Of a DNA stretch of 64,000 bases, positions 23,761 through 36,949 are shown in pieces. The notes under the pieces are model-generated. The model made no database searches and was not told the DNA's origin. It saw nothing but the letters and a program-made list of their open reading frames with translations. The translations under genes were made by a program, and so were the position numbers. This DNA is from Pegea sp. RAD2-039 (Eukaryota > Chordata > Thaliacea > Salpida > Salpidae): assembly GCA_034620365.1 (NCBI GenBank), contig JAQGEQ010000254.1, forward strand, positions 1-64,000, given 5' to 3'. Position 1 is the first letter of the stretch. Each line of letters starts with the position of its first letter.

Positions 23761-24388
23761 TATGTATTTATTTACGATTATTTTGCATTTAGTAAAAGTT
23801 TGTAGAATTACTCGAAGTAATTATTACTAATTATTATTATTCTTATCTATAAAGTATTCTTTTTTTTTTTATTTAAATATTTAATTTATTGTTTTTAATT
23901 AATTCAAGAAATATTGCTTCTTCTCTACCTACTGACGAAAGTTTCAAGAAACAAATAGTTGATTTTCACAAAACTTTTACTTCAAAAATATCTAAAAAAT
24001 GAAGAAATTAAAATTACAAAAAAATTATTTTAAATTTTTAATCAAGTTAGAAGTCATTGCCTAATATTTATCTATTGTTTACAAAACTAAGTATTTCTAT
24101 CAACTAACTATTACTATATTCATATTTAATTATCACAAATCTTCAAATAAATTATATTTCAACTCATATTAGTTTGTTTGAACATTTTAGCAAGTAACTA
24201 TTTGAAATTATTTGTTTATTGATCATTTGTTATTTGCTTAGATCTTTTTTAAATACAATTCTTTGAACTTTTTCAAATATTCAAATTGACATCACAACAA
24301 ATCGAGTAAATCAAACTTTTATTAAAACAACAAATTAAACAATTTTAACAAATAAACAAAAAGTTGAACAAATGAAAGTTTGATAAAA
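23761..24388. other. AT-rich 3' flank of PRDM9-like copy 2, no gene seen
   Basis: Near-identical to bases 1-630. It contains no ORF of interest. Confidence 0.7.
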
Positions 24389-27162
24389 TTAATTGTGACT
24401 TCTCATATGATTCTTTAGAGCAGAAGGACACATAAACCCTTTTTTGCAAATGCTGCAGTTATGTGGGAAATTTTTGGTGTGCATCCTGATTTCGTGTTTT
24501 TTCAAACTAAATAATTGCGTAAAAGATTTTGAGCAAAACTTGCAATCATATAACTTCTCGCCTGTGTGGATTCGTTGGTGTGTTGTGAGATGACCTGATT
24601 GCCCAAATGACATTCCACATTCGATACAAACGAAAGCTTTCTGCTTTTCGTGGACAGTACGAATGTGGGTTTGTAAACTACTTTTCCGATTAAATGATTT
24701 GTTGCAAATCTCACATGGATGAGTTTGCTTTAAATGAACTGATTTATGATGTCGGTTGAGATGACTTTTTTGTCCGAAACATTTTCCACACAGCCGACAA
24801 ACAAATTCCTTCTTTTTACTATGAGTCAACTGGTGTATTTTGAGATTGGCTTTTATATCCGTAGAATAATCACATAGATTGCAAGAATGCTTTTTCTTTC
24901 CACTCTGATGTTTCCTTTTGATATGATTTTCATAAGCTTCTTTATTCCCAAAAATTTCCTCACATAACTTGCATATGAAGAGATCAGCTGCAAATAAATT
25001 ATTTTTTTACAAATTTGCTTTTATTTAAATACTTGAAAAAATCTCAATTTACTTCTTAATAGTAATTCTGGGTTCATTTTCAACTCTTTGATCTTCATTT
25101 GAGGAGTCTCATTAGTAGTTGTGATGCCCAACTCTTGAGCATATTGCTTCCCGTACCAAACAAGCAATTCTGAATTCTTTTTTATCTTTTTAAACGTTTT
25201 ATAGTAAATTGCTTGTTTGTATTGGAAAGCAATAAGATTTTGTTCTTGTTCAAATCTATAAAACAAATTAATAATCAAACTTTTGTCAAAACTTACAAAT
25301 AACAACCAATCACCTTGCACAATTGACATAACTCAGCCAATTACTGCATCTTCTATCTTTCCCATCAATATAATGAGATAACTTTCCTTTCTTGTAAATC
25401 TAAAAAACCAAATTGTTTCAAATTTCTACAAACTAATTTATGTTGAAAGTTATTCATAAATACCTGCCAAGCACATCCTCCTTCATACACATGTTTCAAT
25501 TTTTGTACATCCTGACGATGAATCTTTTCACCCTCATATGGTCCAAATACAATACCTTCTGGTATAGTAACATCTGTCCAAACTCCTTCACCACCACATC
25601 TTATAGAGGATTTAGCAACTCTGAGCCCTTTTGGGCAAGTAAGTTTTGCTCGTCCCATCAAATTCTCAATTTTAAAAAAGAAATAAATTTTAATTTTCCA
25701 AATTAAATAAATCGATCAAATTTGAAATTATTTCAAAACAAATATTTGAAACTAACCATTTTGATTTTGGTATCTGGAACTTGACTCATTTTGCCATGTA
25801 CAGGACAATCACCAAAATGTAGCTTATTACATTTATCACAAACTAAATTGTAAAAAACAAATTTATTTTATTGAAAATTGTTTATTTGAAATATTAGTAA
25901 TTTTATTTTAATGTAGTAAATGAAACTTACACAAATAATCATCTTCATCTGCACCCTCATCCTCATAATTTACTCTTACCACTTCTCGCTTGGGATATCT
26001 TGGTTCAACTTTCTGTAAAAATTCAAATTGAAAAGTTTAATTGATAAATTTCACAAAAATCAGAAATTTATTTTTATTTCTACTTACAACATCCTCTTTT
26101 TTCGGGTTTGCTTCTTTTTTAGGACCTAAAAAATCACTTTTTAATAAATCAATTTAGACAAAAGTTAAAACAAACCAGATATTTTAACTGGAACATTTTC
26201 TTTTTTAGTCAGACCAGTCATCAACTTCTGTTAAATTTTTTAACAATATTAGTAAAATAACTAATTACTGATCATTAGTTGATTAATTAAATAATTAATT
26301 AAAAACTTTTTAAACTACAAATATTTTTATTTCAAGTAAATAATTGTTCACTTTTTCCACCCAATTTCTTCGTTTTGCAAAATCCCTCAAAGCTAAAATA
26401 ATTTAGAAAAAAATTGTGATTTTATTAAATAAGAAAATTATTAAATTCAGATTTTCTTTTACTTAATTTCACTTCATCTTTACTTCTCTTCTTACTAATC
26501 TTCTGAGGAGTCCAATCTTCATCACTTTCTTCATCAGAAGTGAAATTAACTTGGAATCCTTTTTTTGGAGGCAAACCAAGTAGCGCTCTAATACTCCTCT
26601 CAGTTGGAAGAGGAAGTTCTATCATTAATAGTTTTATTTCAACATTTATCATTAAACAAAAAGATTTAAAAAATTATCATTTACGCCATCAACTATAAAA
26701 TATTGAAAAAGTGAAATTTGATTAAATCGTAAAATTATTTAATTTCAATAAAATCAATATTTTAGTAGATAATAAATAAAATAATTTTTTATCAAACTTT
26801 TAATTTAATAGAACAATTTTAACTAGTTTTAATGAAATGGTGACAGTAAAAATACTTGCTTTTATTGTCAACAAACACAAACTAAATAACAAGCGTACAA
26901 AATACAACAACAAAACTAACTTACCCAACACCCACAACATAGTATATTCTCTATTCATTTTTCTTATTCGTTTTCTTTCAAACTTGCTTAACTTTTCAAA
27001 TTCGCCAGGTTTAAGTAGTTTTTGAACGACTACCCGTTCTTTCACTTGTTTAAATTTTTCCTCTATATTTATATAGGTAAATCCATCCCAACTGTCTATG
27101 ATATCTCTTATTTCTTGGGCAGCATCACCTCCTTTCTTTAAAATTTTTGCAATTTTCGACAT
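24389..27162 (-). CDS. PRDM9: PRDM9-like histone methyltransferase, copy 2, apparently intact, 593 aa
   Basis: Exons: 27162-26925, 26618-26463, 26392-26352, 26227-26176, 26125-26088, 26012-25931, 25842-25757, 25664-25464, 25399-25314, 25255-25053, 24987-24389; phases join to 593 codons plus TAA. Domains: KRAB-like (1-79; FERKRIRKMNREYTML aligns with the human KRAB end); SSXRD near 105-125 (DEESDEDWTPQK); zinc knuckle C204, C207, C215, H218; PR/SET 232-375 with FGPYEG, DGKDRRCSNWLSYVNCAR and ELLVWYG. Tyr274, 345 and 361 sit where the PRDM9 catalytic tyrosines are. Seven C2H2 fingers follow (397-593), differing from each other, unlike the near-identical arrays of mammalian PRDM9. In vertebrates the enzyme directs meiotic breaks; for this lineage that is inference. 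Exon 3-5 boundaries are the least certain. ATG at 27160-27162 is the only start in the open exon. Confidence 0.88.
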
Positions 27163-29054
27163 TTTAGAAAAGTTCAAAAAGCTTCTGAGATTAACTGTGT
27201 AGTTACCGTAATCACGTCTGTCTGAAGTGACTTCAAAATTGATGACAATAAGAAATATATCAATCAGCCAATCACAATTCAGTATTTCGAATGAATATAA
27301 AGTTTAAATTATTATAATTTACACCAAAATGTTTAATATAAATTCTTATTCTTTAAAATAAATTCTGCAACCATCTATAAAAATCTTATTTATAAATAAA
27401 ATTTGATATTGTTATGAAAGTATTTCGAACAGTTAATATATATTGCAAGAATTTATCTTTTAGAATTTAACTTCTAAACTTATACAAAGAGTGAACAATT
27501 ATATTTCTACAACATAAAAGTAACAAATAGCAAATTATAAGTAAAAAGACGATCATCAACTGATTAAATTTGTTTTTTAACGATAAGATTGACTACTGTT
27601 TAAGTTAACAGTCTTTGAAAGCTAATTCAAATAATTTAGGAAGTGGAATTTAGAAACTAACGATTAGTGATTGTTACACTTTTAGAGGACTTTTGTGTCC
27701 TTAACTTATTTAGTATGTACGGAACTGCAGAAAGCCGCGTTTTATAAACTTTACTTTGATTTCTACGATCTTTGACAACAAAGTCTGTCTCGTGTTTAAT
27801 AAAAAGAAAATAATAAAAATGTTTAAATGTTAATCAGTGAACTTTAATTATCAGTAATTCATAAATAACTTCGTAATTAAGAGTGTTAGATAAAACTCAG
27901 TCTTTGACATTTTGAAACTATGATTTGGTAGAGAGTTTTTGAACCATAATATTCTTAAAAATCACTTAAAAACTATTACAAAGCTTTTTCGCTTTCAAAT
28001 AAACTAGTCGAACATTTTCTTCAGTGATTACTACACATAGAAACACTACAATCTTTTAAGTGTCAGTTATAAACACTTTAATTAGATCAACTAAATATTG
28101 TGTCAGATATTATAAAATCTAAAAGATGTATTAATTAATTAAAATCACCACATATAAACGAAAATATAAAAAAGCAATAAACTGTGTCCATCTACTAAAA
28201 TAATCTAGTTAAAAATTCAGAGCATCACAAATCATTTACTCTTTGCGATTTTCAAAACAATTCTTTTTGAAGTTTGTTTGGATCTGATTTTTAGCTTTTA
28301 TAAAGAAATAGTTAATCCTTAAGACTAAGATAAATGCGTTTTTAGAAATATATTTCTACTTGTTTTGTATATTTTATTTTTGTAAATTTTATGTGGATTT
28401 ACAATAAGAGGTTTTATAAGTGATTACTTTCTTATACTTGCACGATTATCAGCTTAACCCTAATTCAAACCCTTTTTTAAGACATTAAAAATATGTTGTT
28501 TGATGTAGTTTCATATAAAGATAATTTCTTACCTAATAGAAAAGACAAACAATTAAAAGTTCGTATTCAAAGTAACTTTTTTATTATGTATTCTTAAACC
28601 TGATTAACAAAACATAACAAGATTAAAATATCTTTGCTTAAAAACTAATAAAAATGATTAAACAGTATTAAATTAAAATATTAATCAATCATTTGAGTCA
28701 TATAACATCATATTTGAGTATAACTTTTGCTATTTATTGTGAGCTTTTAATTTAAATAATTTTTTTTAATTATCTTAGTCATTCTGATCATTGATTGAAT
28801 TTTTCCCATTCCAAATGAGAATTAATTGTTTAAATATAAAAGTTGACTTTTTACCAATTGAAATTAGTTAATACATATCAAACTTTATAGCAAGAAAGGA
28901 CAGTTGTAAACAGAAAATTTTCAAATTTCATTCAAATAACAAAGTATTTACTGACTGAATACTTTGCACAGCTTATATATATGATATGTTGTACTTTTTT
29001 CTTTGTCTGTCTCTTCGGTAATTCTTAACTTTGTTTTACTTTATGCCTTTGCAG
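27163..29054. other. Upstream flank of PRDM9-like copy 2, no gene seen
   Basis: Matches 3,411-5,303. No mismatch was seen between 27,222-28,570 and 3,470-4,818. Confidence 0.6.
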
Positions 29055-29328
29055 GGTTCCAACTTTTTACATTGGTCTTGTGAAACGTAATGTTTGTGTA
29101 GATTTGGAATATTTGGAATTGGTAAAAGTAGAATATTTTGCCTCTTACGTAAATGTTCTACTACCTACATACTTAGTTCATTCTGTAGTTCACTGTGGTA
29201 TGCTTGTAACTTGTACCGTTGTTGCTAGTCGCCTTTTACAATTGAATAAAACTCTCTTAAAGAATTATTATTATAACATTAACTCACTGAGAAATTTGTA
29301 TATTTTAGTAAAATGTGACCAAAAGTGA
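29055..29328 (+). CDS. Exon-like ORF of unknown function, copy 2
   Basis: Copy of 5,304-5,568 with the same acceptor and stop. A 9-bp tandem duplication adds three residues without breaking the frame, giving 90 open codons. Two substitutions change residues. Function and any partner exons are unknown. Confidence 0.3.
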
Positions 29329-30456
29329 TGATAATTACATTTATTTTTTCTAACTTTAATCAAATATTTCATTAACTAATCTAGTAAGAAAAGTCTTTGA
29401 TAAATAAGATCAAAAATCACAAAACACTTTGATATTTATGTTTAATTTTAACTTACAATAAACTTATAGTCAGTATAAATAACTGCAATATTACAAACAA
29501 CAGCTGTGTATCTATCAAGGGAATACAGATATAAAACATTAAAGTTAATCTATCTACTTTATTAGATTCAGGTAAACTTAGATAGTGTTATTTATTATCA
29601 CCAACTTGTTAACTTAAAGATTTATCAGTTTTTGTTTTTTAACTAGAATAAAGTTTTTTGTAGGAGATAACAATATTATAAATTTATTAAGAACTCATTT
29701 TTTTTTAATTTTGAACAGTTTATTTGTAAACGTGAAAATCAGTATATCTTGAAAGTAACGTTGTTATCATAGTTTCAAAAGATGAAGATTGTATTCTAAA
29801 TGGATATGTTTCGATCAAAATAGAGAAAAAATGGAATAAATTAACAAAAATGTATCTCATCATTATAATCTTTCAGTTGCTTGTAGGAAATAATAAATGT
29901 TAAATAACTTTATGAAGTGAAGAATTGTTTAAACTTTCTCTATCATTCATCTATTGAAACATTTTTAAATATATTTTTCTGTTGCTAACTTTTTCTTTAG
30001 CTACAAAAGTACTTGAAACAAGTGATTTATATCAACATGCAACAAATTTAATTATTTCTTTTTATTGAAACACTAATAATGTCATTTTTAACACAATTTA
30101 TTTTAGAGCGTAACGAAGTGAAAGCAACTTAACACAAATTGCTAATCTACTGGTTTGTAACAACAGTAAGTCTGAAGAAATTTTAAATTATACTTTACTG
30201 TACTATTTCAGTTTAAAAACAGAAATGAAGAAAATTATATGAGTTGAATTAAAGCAAGACTCGGATCAGTGATACATTTTAATTGATCAAAGTTATTTCA
30301 AGCTCAAATCCTAAACAATTCAACAGCAAATGACTATCAGGTAAAAATCTGTTTATATTTAGTCATTTTTGTAAAATTAAAAGCATAATAGTTATGTAAT
30401 AATTATTCGTTAACAACTATTACAAATTAAACAAGTTTATTTATTGTAAAAGTAAT

Positions 30457-30508
30457 GCATCTTCATCCCATCTTCAGAGTATAATTATTCTGAAGACAGT
30501 AAAGATGC
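30457..30508. other. Imperfect hairpin, second copy
   Basis: Identical to the hairpin at 6,695-6,746, while bases on either side differ at several places. Confidence 0.5.
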
Positions 30509-32764
30509 AAACATCAAGAGTAATAATTTTTCACAAAACAAAATATGAAAAATTATTTGACAAACTTTTGGTGAAAAATATGTTTGAGTGATTTCAAAGT
30601 TTTTCTAAATACTTTTATTAAATACTATATCATAAATTGTAAGAAGTTATGAAAAAGTTTACTAAAATAAGACAACTTATCAAATAAAAAATCATTTTTT
30701 TAAAACCACTGAAAAAATGTTTCAGAAAAAGTTTGATTATTTGTGGGAATATAAGGATATTAATATGAGAGTGATATTCAGTAAGCGCGATGAAAAGTTT
30801 CACTTGTAAATGATGATAGTAGTTTGATCCTCTCATGCAACACAATCACAATAGTAAAATGTTATTTAATTTGATTTAGCACCTTCACATGCAAACCAAC
30901 ATTGTTAGCAACACCAGTCGACAAAAACATTGATTGAAAAATTATACTTTGAATAATCATCTGACTTCAGTTGAGTACTTTTTTTATGTTTCTCTAAAAA
31001 GTAAATAAAGTTATTTTATTTATAATGAAAAATATAAAATTTATAATATATTTATAATATAAAATATACTACAAAATGAAATGTTAAATTTTATTTCCAT
31101 CTGTGTTTATTAATAATCACGATTTTGTATCATATGTGACTGCTTTTATTTTTCATCTATTTTATGCAATAGTAATAGAGTTGCGTTATTTGATTATCAT
31201 TAAACAGGTTACAATGTGTAATAATAATATTATTCATATAATATTAGTTAAAATATAAGTGATAATAACTATTGATAATAATAAACAATTCAAATATTTA
31301 AAATATTGTTTTTGTCAAGTTTTTCAAAACATTACCTTCAACTGTGCAGTTCCAATTAGTTTTTATGTTTTTTATTGTCTTCAAACCTCCAAATATTCAT
31401 TTAACATTTGGTTTACAATTTTAATAGGATACAGAAAAAGCTAAAAGAGCATCAGAGCGTCGTTGAACAAATCCATAAAAAATCCCAAGCAATGTAAATA
31501 CAAAAAAGATTTTACTATTTAAGTCCTGCTACTAGCAACTCACACCAAACCGTTTTTGTTGATAGACAAATAGACACTTGCTTATAAAAGTAAATTTTTA
31601 ATGAATTGATTTTGAAATCAGTAATATTAATTCTTATTTCTTCTATTTTAAAATTATGTTAATTGTGGTGCTCATGACGTTTTCATTTACTTTCTGCTCA
31701 AATTGTGCTTTTGTTTGTTGTAAGATCTCTATTATCGTTCATCTGCAGCCGTGCACTGAATAAAATAAATCAAAAATCTTTATCAAAAAAGAAAATGAAA
31801 TTTTTGAAACGGATCGTTCACTATTTTTTCCTCTAAATATGATCTTTTAACAATTAATTTTGAATTGTAGTTCATAGAATATTGCATATTGTTAATTTAA
31901 TCTCTCAATATAGGAAAACTATTTACATTAAAAAAATAAACATCTGAATATGTAAATCGCTGTAATGTTTGTATTAAATTAGTACAAATATAGTTTAAAA
32001 CATTTTAATTCTGATTTGTTATCCTAGATTAATTACTTTTAACTTGATTCAACTTTCATCAACTGTACTTCAATAAGTTTGTAGATTAAGTAAATTATTG
32101 ATCAAAATACTTAAAGTTTATTTTAGTGTAAAGTATATTGTGATTTTTTTTGGTTTTTCATTGGTTTATTTACTAAATCATCTTGCTAAGCTACAATATT
32201 AAACAGCTTCTTTCTCAATAAAACTTTTCTTCAATATACACTAAATTCTTTAGATTAAACTACGAATCTAAATTGAGAAAAGTAAAAGTTAAAAAAGTAA
32301 ACAATATTTTTTAAATCTAATAATGGAGATTTTTGTCCAAATGAAAAAATTATAATATAATTTAGCAAAATATTACAATATTTTATTGCAACATCCGCAA
32401 AAATTAAAATGAGTGCAATTTTTTGAATATTTCAATTTTTTATGTTCAAAATAAATTAAATAGTCTTTTGTTTCAATTAAAATAACTTACAAAACAATTG
32501 ACAATAAATTTTGTAGCTTTATCTAACTTTTCAAATTATATATGATTTAAAATGTATGCAAGTGCACATTTTCCTGACTGTCAAAGATGAATTAATTAGA
32601 TAACAATCACAGAAGTATTGCTCTGAAGTTAAAGATCACCTTCTTAAAAATAACTAACGATAACAAGAATCTAACGCTTAATCTTATTACTATTTTCAAA
32701 ATTACTTATTATTAATTTTTGTTTATGTTTACCTTCCACTTACTGCATTCATACAGTATTAAAA

Positions 32765-33205
32765 TTACAGTAAAACTACTTTTTGTAAAAGCCTAGAGAC
32801 TAACTATTTAAAAAACACCAAAGTTTGAACTGTGCTTTTTTAGTTTCCTTAAAATCATCATAAAAATCTTATTTTTAAACTTTATGATTTTCTTTAAAAT
32901 ATCATAAAAGTTGATTATTCTTAAATTTATCTAAAATTATGATAAACGTATTTCAAACATTATTTTACAGTTTAAATAATATTATTAGTTAAATAATTAT
33001 CAATTGCTTAATTAAAATAATCATCGTATAACTTAGTGAGACTTCACATTTTTTGAACATCGAATAAAAGATATACAAAAAAATCGGAAATTCAAATAAA
33101 ATTCTGCAAACAATGATTATTTACAAATAAAATAAACTGAATTATAAATTAACTCAACATTTTCAGTAAATAAAATATCTTAAAATTTTAAATTGTATGA
33201 ATCAT
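32765..33205. repeat. Older dispersed repeat, copy 2 of 8,985-9,430
   Basis: Direct counterpart of 8,985-9,430 and diverged match to 23,345-23,760. Confidence 0.75.
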
Positions 33206-34769
33206 TTACGTTTAATCAATTATTTAGCATTAAGTAAATAAGCAGTGTTATTCGAAGCAATTGTTACTAATTCAAAATAAATTATCTAAAAACGGCTTCA
33301 TTATGTTAATTCTTCTCAAAATAATTCAGTTGTTCCATATTAACTTAGAAGTTGAACATATTCTTGATCTTAGAATTCTGCTTAATAAAATTAATTAGGT
33401 TTTAAGGTTGTAAAACTTCTTATAAACTCATCAACATTACTCGTCAATAAATAAATGAACTAAAAGTAGTTTTAACCTCATTAGTATTATCAATCTTCCA
33501 CAAAGTTAAGCTTTACAATTTACTTTTACAAAATATTTCAAACTATCTTATCAAAATGTTCGTCGACTAAATTATTTCAAACGGTCAAAATCCAATTTTT
33601 ATTGTTAGTAACAGATTATATAAAAAATGATATTTTCATAGTATATCTTCTGTGAGCTTTAGTTGCCATATTTACAGTTTGATATTTTTAGAAATTTCAA
33701 AAACAGCCAATTTTAACCATTTCAAATTGTTAAATAGTTTGCGCGCTAATTTGACGTCTCAAACTTACACTGAAGATTTAACTGTTTCAATATTTTTTAA
33801 ATATAATTAAAGCTTAAATATTTTTCAATCGAAAGGACTAAAAAAGTTGAAAAATAATAAAGATACTTTTCAAAGGAATAAATACAAGAATATGTTGATT
33901 GGTTTATAATCTTAAGCAAATATTCTATCTTAGATTCCGTTTTTCAATGTATCGAAAACAGGTTTGTACTTTCCAATTTTTATTATTAGTAATTAGTTTT
34001 AAAAATAATTTAATAATATTCTACATATATTTTTATGTATTATATTTTTTATATTATTATATATATTAATTTATAATTAATTAAATTTTAAGTATTAATT
34101 GTGTTTTAGTGAAACTTCATCTCATCACATTTTATTATTCGAAAATTCTTTTTGAATTTACCAATCAGCAAAAATTGCTTCAAAAACTCTGTGAAACATA
34201 AAATTTTTTGTAAAAACTATTTATTCAATTTGTCATCTTGACTTGTAAACATTTACAACCAACCAAATCAAACTTATATTAAACGCTATTAACACAAACA
34301 TATTTTACAATTTTATATAACAATTTGTTGCATTTATATTCTACGAAGATAACTTGAAATCTATTCATTTGAACGGTTACAGTAAAAAGCCAATTGATTT
34401 ATAAGATAACTCTTTCTGTGATTCATACACAAAATGTAACATTACTTTTCTTCCTAAATAAAGTTTTAATTTTAGAAAAATCCACTCAAGTTAAATCATA
34501 ATTTATAAATTTACTTTTGTAATATTTTATTATTCAAATTATATATATCATGAAATGATTTTTTTCAGAAAATGGTTTTGACTGAAAGTGCAAAGTATAT
34601 TTAATATTTCCAACTGCTGATCTGGAGATATTTTTATTTGAAGTCAAATTTTCTACCAACTGAAGCTTTCAAAAGTAAATCAATTTGCATAAAGAATTTT
34701 GATTGTAAAATTTTGCTTGTTTTTAAACTCAGGTCTTGCTTGGAAGGATCAATTTTTCAGTAATTCAAA

Positions 34770-35590
34770 ATCTTGAGTACTTTTGCAAATGCTGCAGTTA
34801 TTTGGGAAATTTCTGGCGTGGTTCATGACTTCGTGTCGACTTTCTGTCTGGATTCGTTTGTGTTTTGTGACATTACATGATTCACCAAATGACTTTTTAT
34901 TTTGATTACAAACGAAAGCTTTTTGCTTCTCGTGAATAATACGGATGTGTTTTTATTTGTTTCTTTCTGACTAAAAGATTTTTTGCAAAACTTTCAATGA
35001 TATAACTTATCGCCTGTGTGGATTCGTTTGTGTTTTGTGAGACTATATAAATGCCCAAATGACTTTCCACATTCAATACAAACAAAAGCTTTCTGCTTTT
35101 TGTGGACAGTACGAATGTGGTTTTGTAAATTACTTTTCTTCCTAAATAATTTGTTGCAAATCTCACATGGATGAGTTTCCTCTCGATGAATTGATTTATT
35201 ATGTTTGTTGAGGCAACATTTTGTCCAAAACATTTTCCACACAGCCGACAAACAAATTCTTTCTCTTTACTGTGAGTTAACTGATGTCGTTTGAGATGAC
35301 TTTCATAATCAACAGAATAATCACTAAGATTGCAAGAATGCTTTTTCTTTTCACTCTGATGTTTTCGTTTTATATGATTTCCATAAGCTTCTTTATTCTC
35401 GAAAATTTCCTCACATAACTTGCATATGAAGAGATCAGCTGCAAATAAATTATTTTTTTACAAATTTGCTTTTATTTAAATACTTGAAAAAATCTCAATT
35501 TACTTCTTAATAGTAATTCTAGGTTCCTTTTCAACTCTTTGATCTTCATTTGAGGGGTCTCATTATTAGCTGAGATGCCCAACCAAATTT
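34770..35590 (-). pseudogene. Decayed PRDM9-like zinc-finger cassette, copy 2
   Basis: Counterpart of 10,990-11,690. Finger 1 is still open, finger 2 has lost its second cysteine (Cys to Ser), and finger 3 carries the same 1-bp deletion as the first cassette. Where the first cassette has TGA, this one keeps Cys. Unlike the first cassette it has additional rearranged finger sequence at about 34,840-34,985. Similarity to the SET exon ends at about 35,581. Confidence 0.82.
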
Positions 35591-36949
35591 GTCAACTTTA
35601 GAAGATTTAGGTACTTAAATTCAAATAAACTGTTCGACTTGTAGCAAAGATTTGATGCAGAAATTTAAACAAATGACTCGACCACTATAAGTCAATACAT
35701 TTTAATTAATCTGAAAGTTTTTAGTGACTGCATGACAGATATGTATGAAGATTTCGTTTACTACACATTGTATAAAAAGTATTTGATTATTTCACAACAT
35801 AAATACAAAGAGTTTTGCAACTACTGAACAAACTAATTAAAATGCTAGTTTTGTAGTTTCATTCGATTTTGACATTTTTAACTATCTGCAAGTTATTTGA
35901 AAGCTCCTGATACAAAATAAGTTTAGCAATCACTATAAGAGATGGTAATTATTAAAAGGTAGAACTAACATTAATTAGGAAGCGACTCTTTTATAGTATT
36001 GTCATGAAATTTTTGTTTTGTATTACTAAAACTAATTTAACATCTGCATAACCTTTTCTGTAAAGACCACAAAGCAAATTAAAAGTTTAATATTTTGTCT
36101 AGTTGGCCTTTTAAAAACTAGTGAATTTTATACAAACTTTTAAAATTCCCTATTACAAAAGTCTAGAAGCAAAATCTTTCCACACATTTCATTGAAAATG
36201 ACGTAAAGTTTGACAAAAAGCTCCAAAAACTAAACATGGAGAAGTAAATATAGCTCCTTAGCAACCGTACAAAATCTTTAGCTAAACTCATGATTTAATC
36301 TAAGTTTATTAAAGTAAGTTTATAGTTTTTTCAATTCTTCAAAAAACAAAGATGTAAATAGTATGTTTTAATGTATATCAATGAAAGAAGCAAACAGTAA
36401 AGTACTCTTTTTGTCTTTGGCATATATACTCTATCAAAAAAAAATTAACGCCAATTTTTGTTAAAGCTAAAACTTAAATTTCTATAAGTTCACAAAAAGT
36501 GGTTTAAATAGTTCAAAAATATTACTTGATTTTGTAATCTTAGTTTCTTGTCAATTTTTTTTAGTTTTGCTTCAAGAACTACTTTAAATTTTATATAAGT
36601 ATTTCTAGTTTTGCATAGACTTAAATTTTTGGTTCAGAATGAATGCTTTAATTAGCTCATTTATTCCCAGAGTTTGGAAAGTATCTTTTTTTAGTTTCAG
36701 TTAATCAGCTCAAGTTACAAATTCTAAAATTAGTTTTTTTGCCTCAATATATTAAAACTTTACGGGCTTCAGCTTAGTTACTCAATGGCAGTATAACAGC
36801 TCTGTATGCTTCTAGCTACCTTTAAAGTAAATTTATTAAGCTTTTTAGTACTTTTATTTTGCTTTTAATTTCCAGCTTGAGTCTTTTTAATTACTTGATT
36901 AAATAAAGAAATTATTGTTTTTGTTGGTTAGGTTATTTTCAAAAAGAAG
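35591..36949. other. Intergenic, no gene seen
   Basis: Contains the junction (about 35,810) where copy 1 has its extra 4.5 kb. It also holds about 510 bp (36,040-36,548) absent from copy 1, in which no ORF or repeat was recognised. Confidence 0.6.

Larger units (their letters stand above)
29329..34760. other. AT-rich region without recognisable genes
   Basis: Counterpart of 5,569-10,985, with more differences from copy 1 than the first 5 kb. It contains the hairpin at 30,457-30,508 and the old repeat at 32,765-33,205. No supported gene. Confidence 0.6.

Noticed and set aside
30630..30845. 71-codon minus-strand ORF
   Set aside because: Present only in copy 2, hydrophobic and AT-driven; the equivalent sequence in copy 1 is interrupted.
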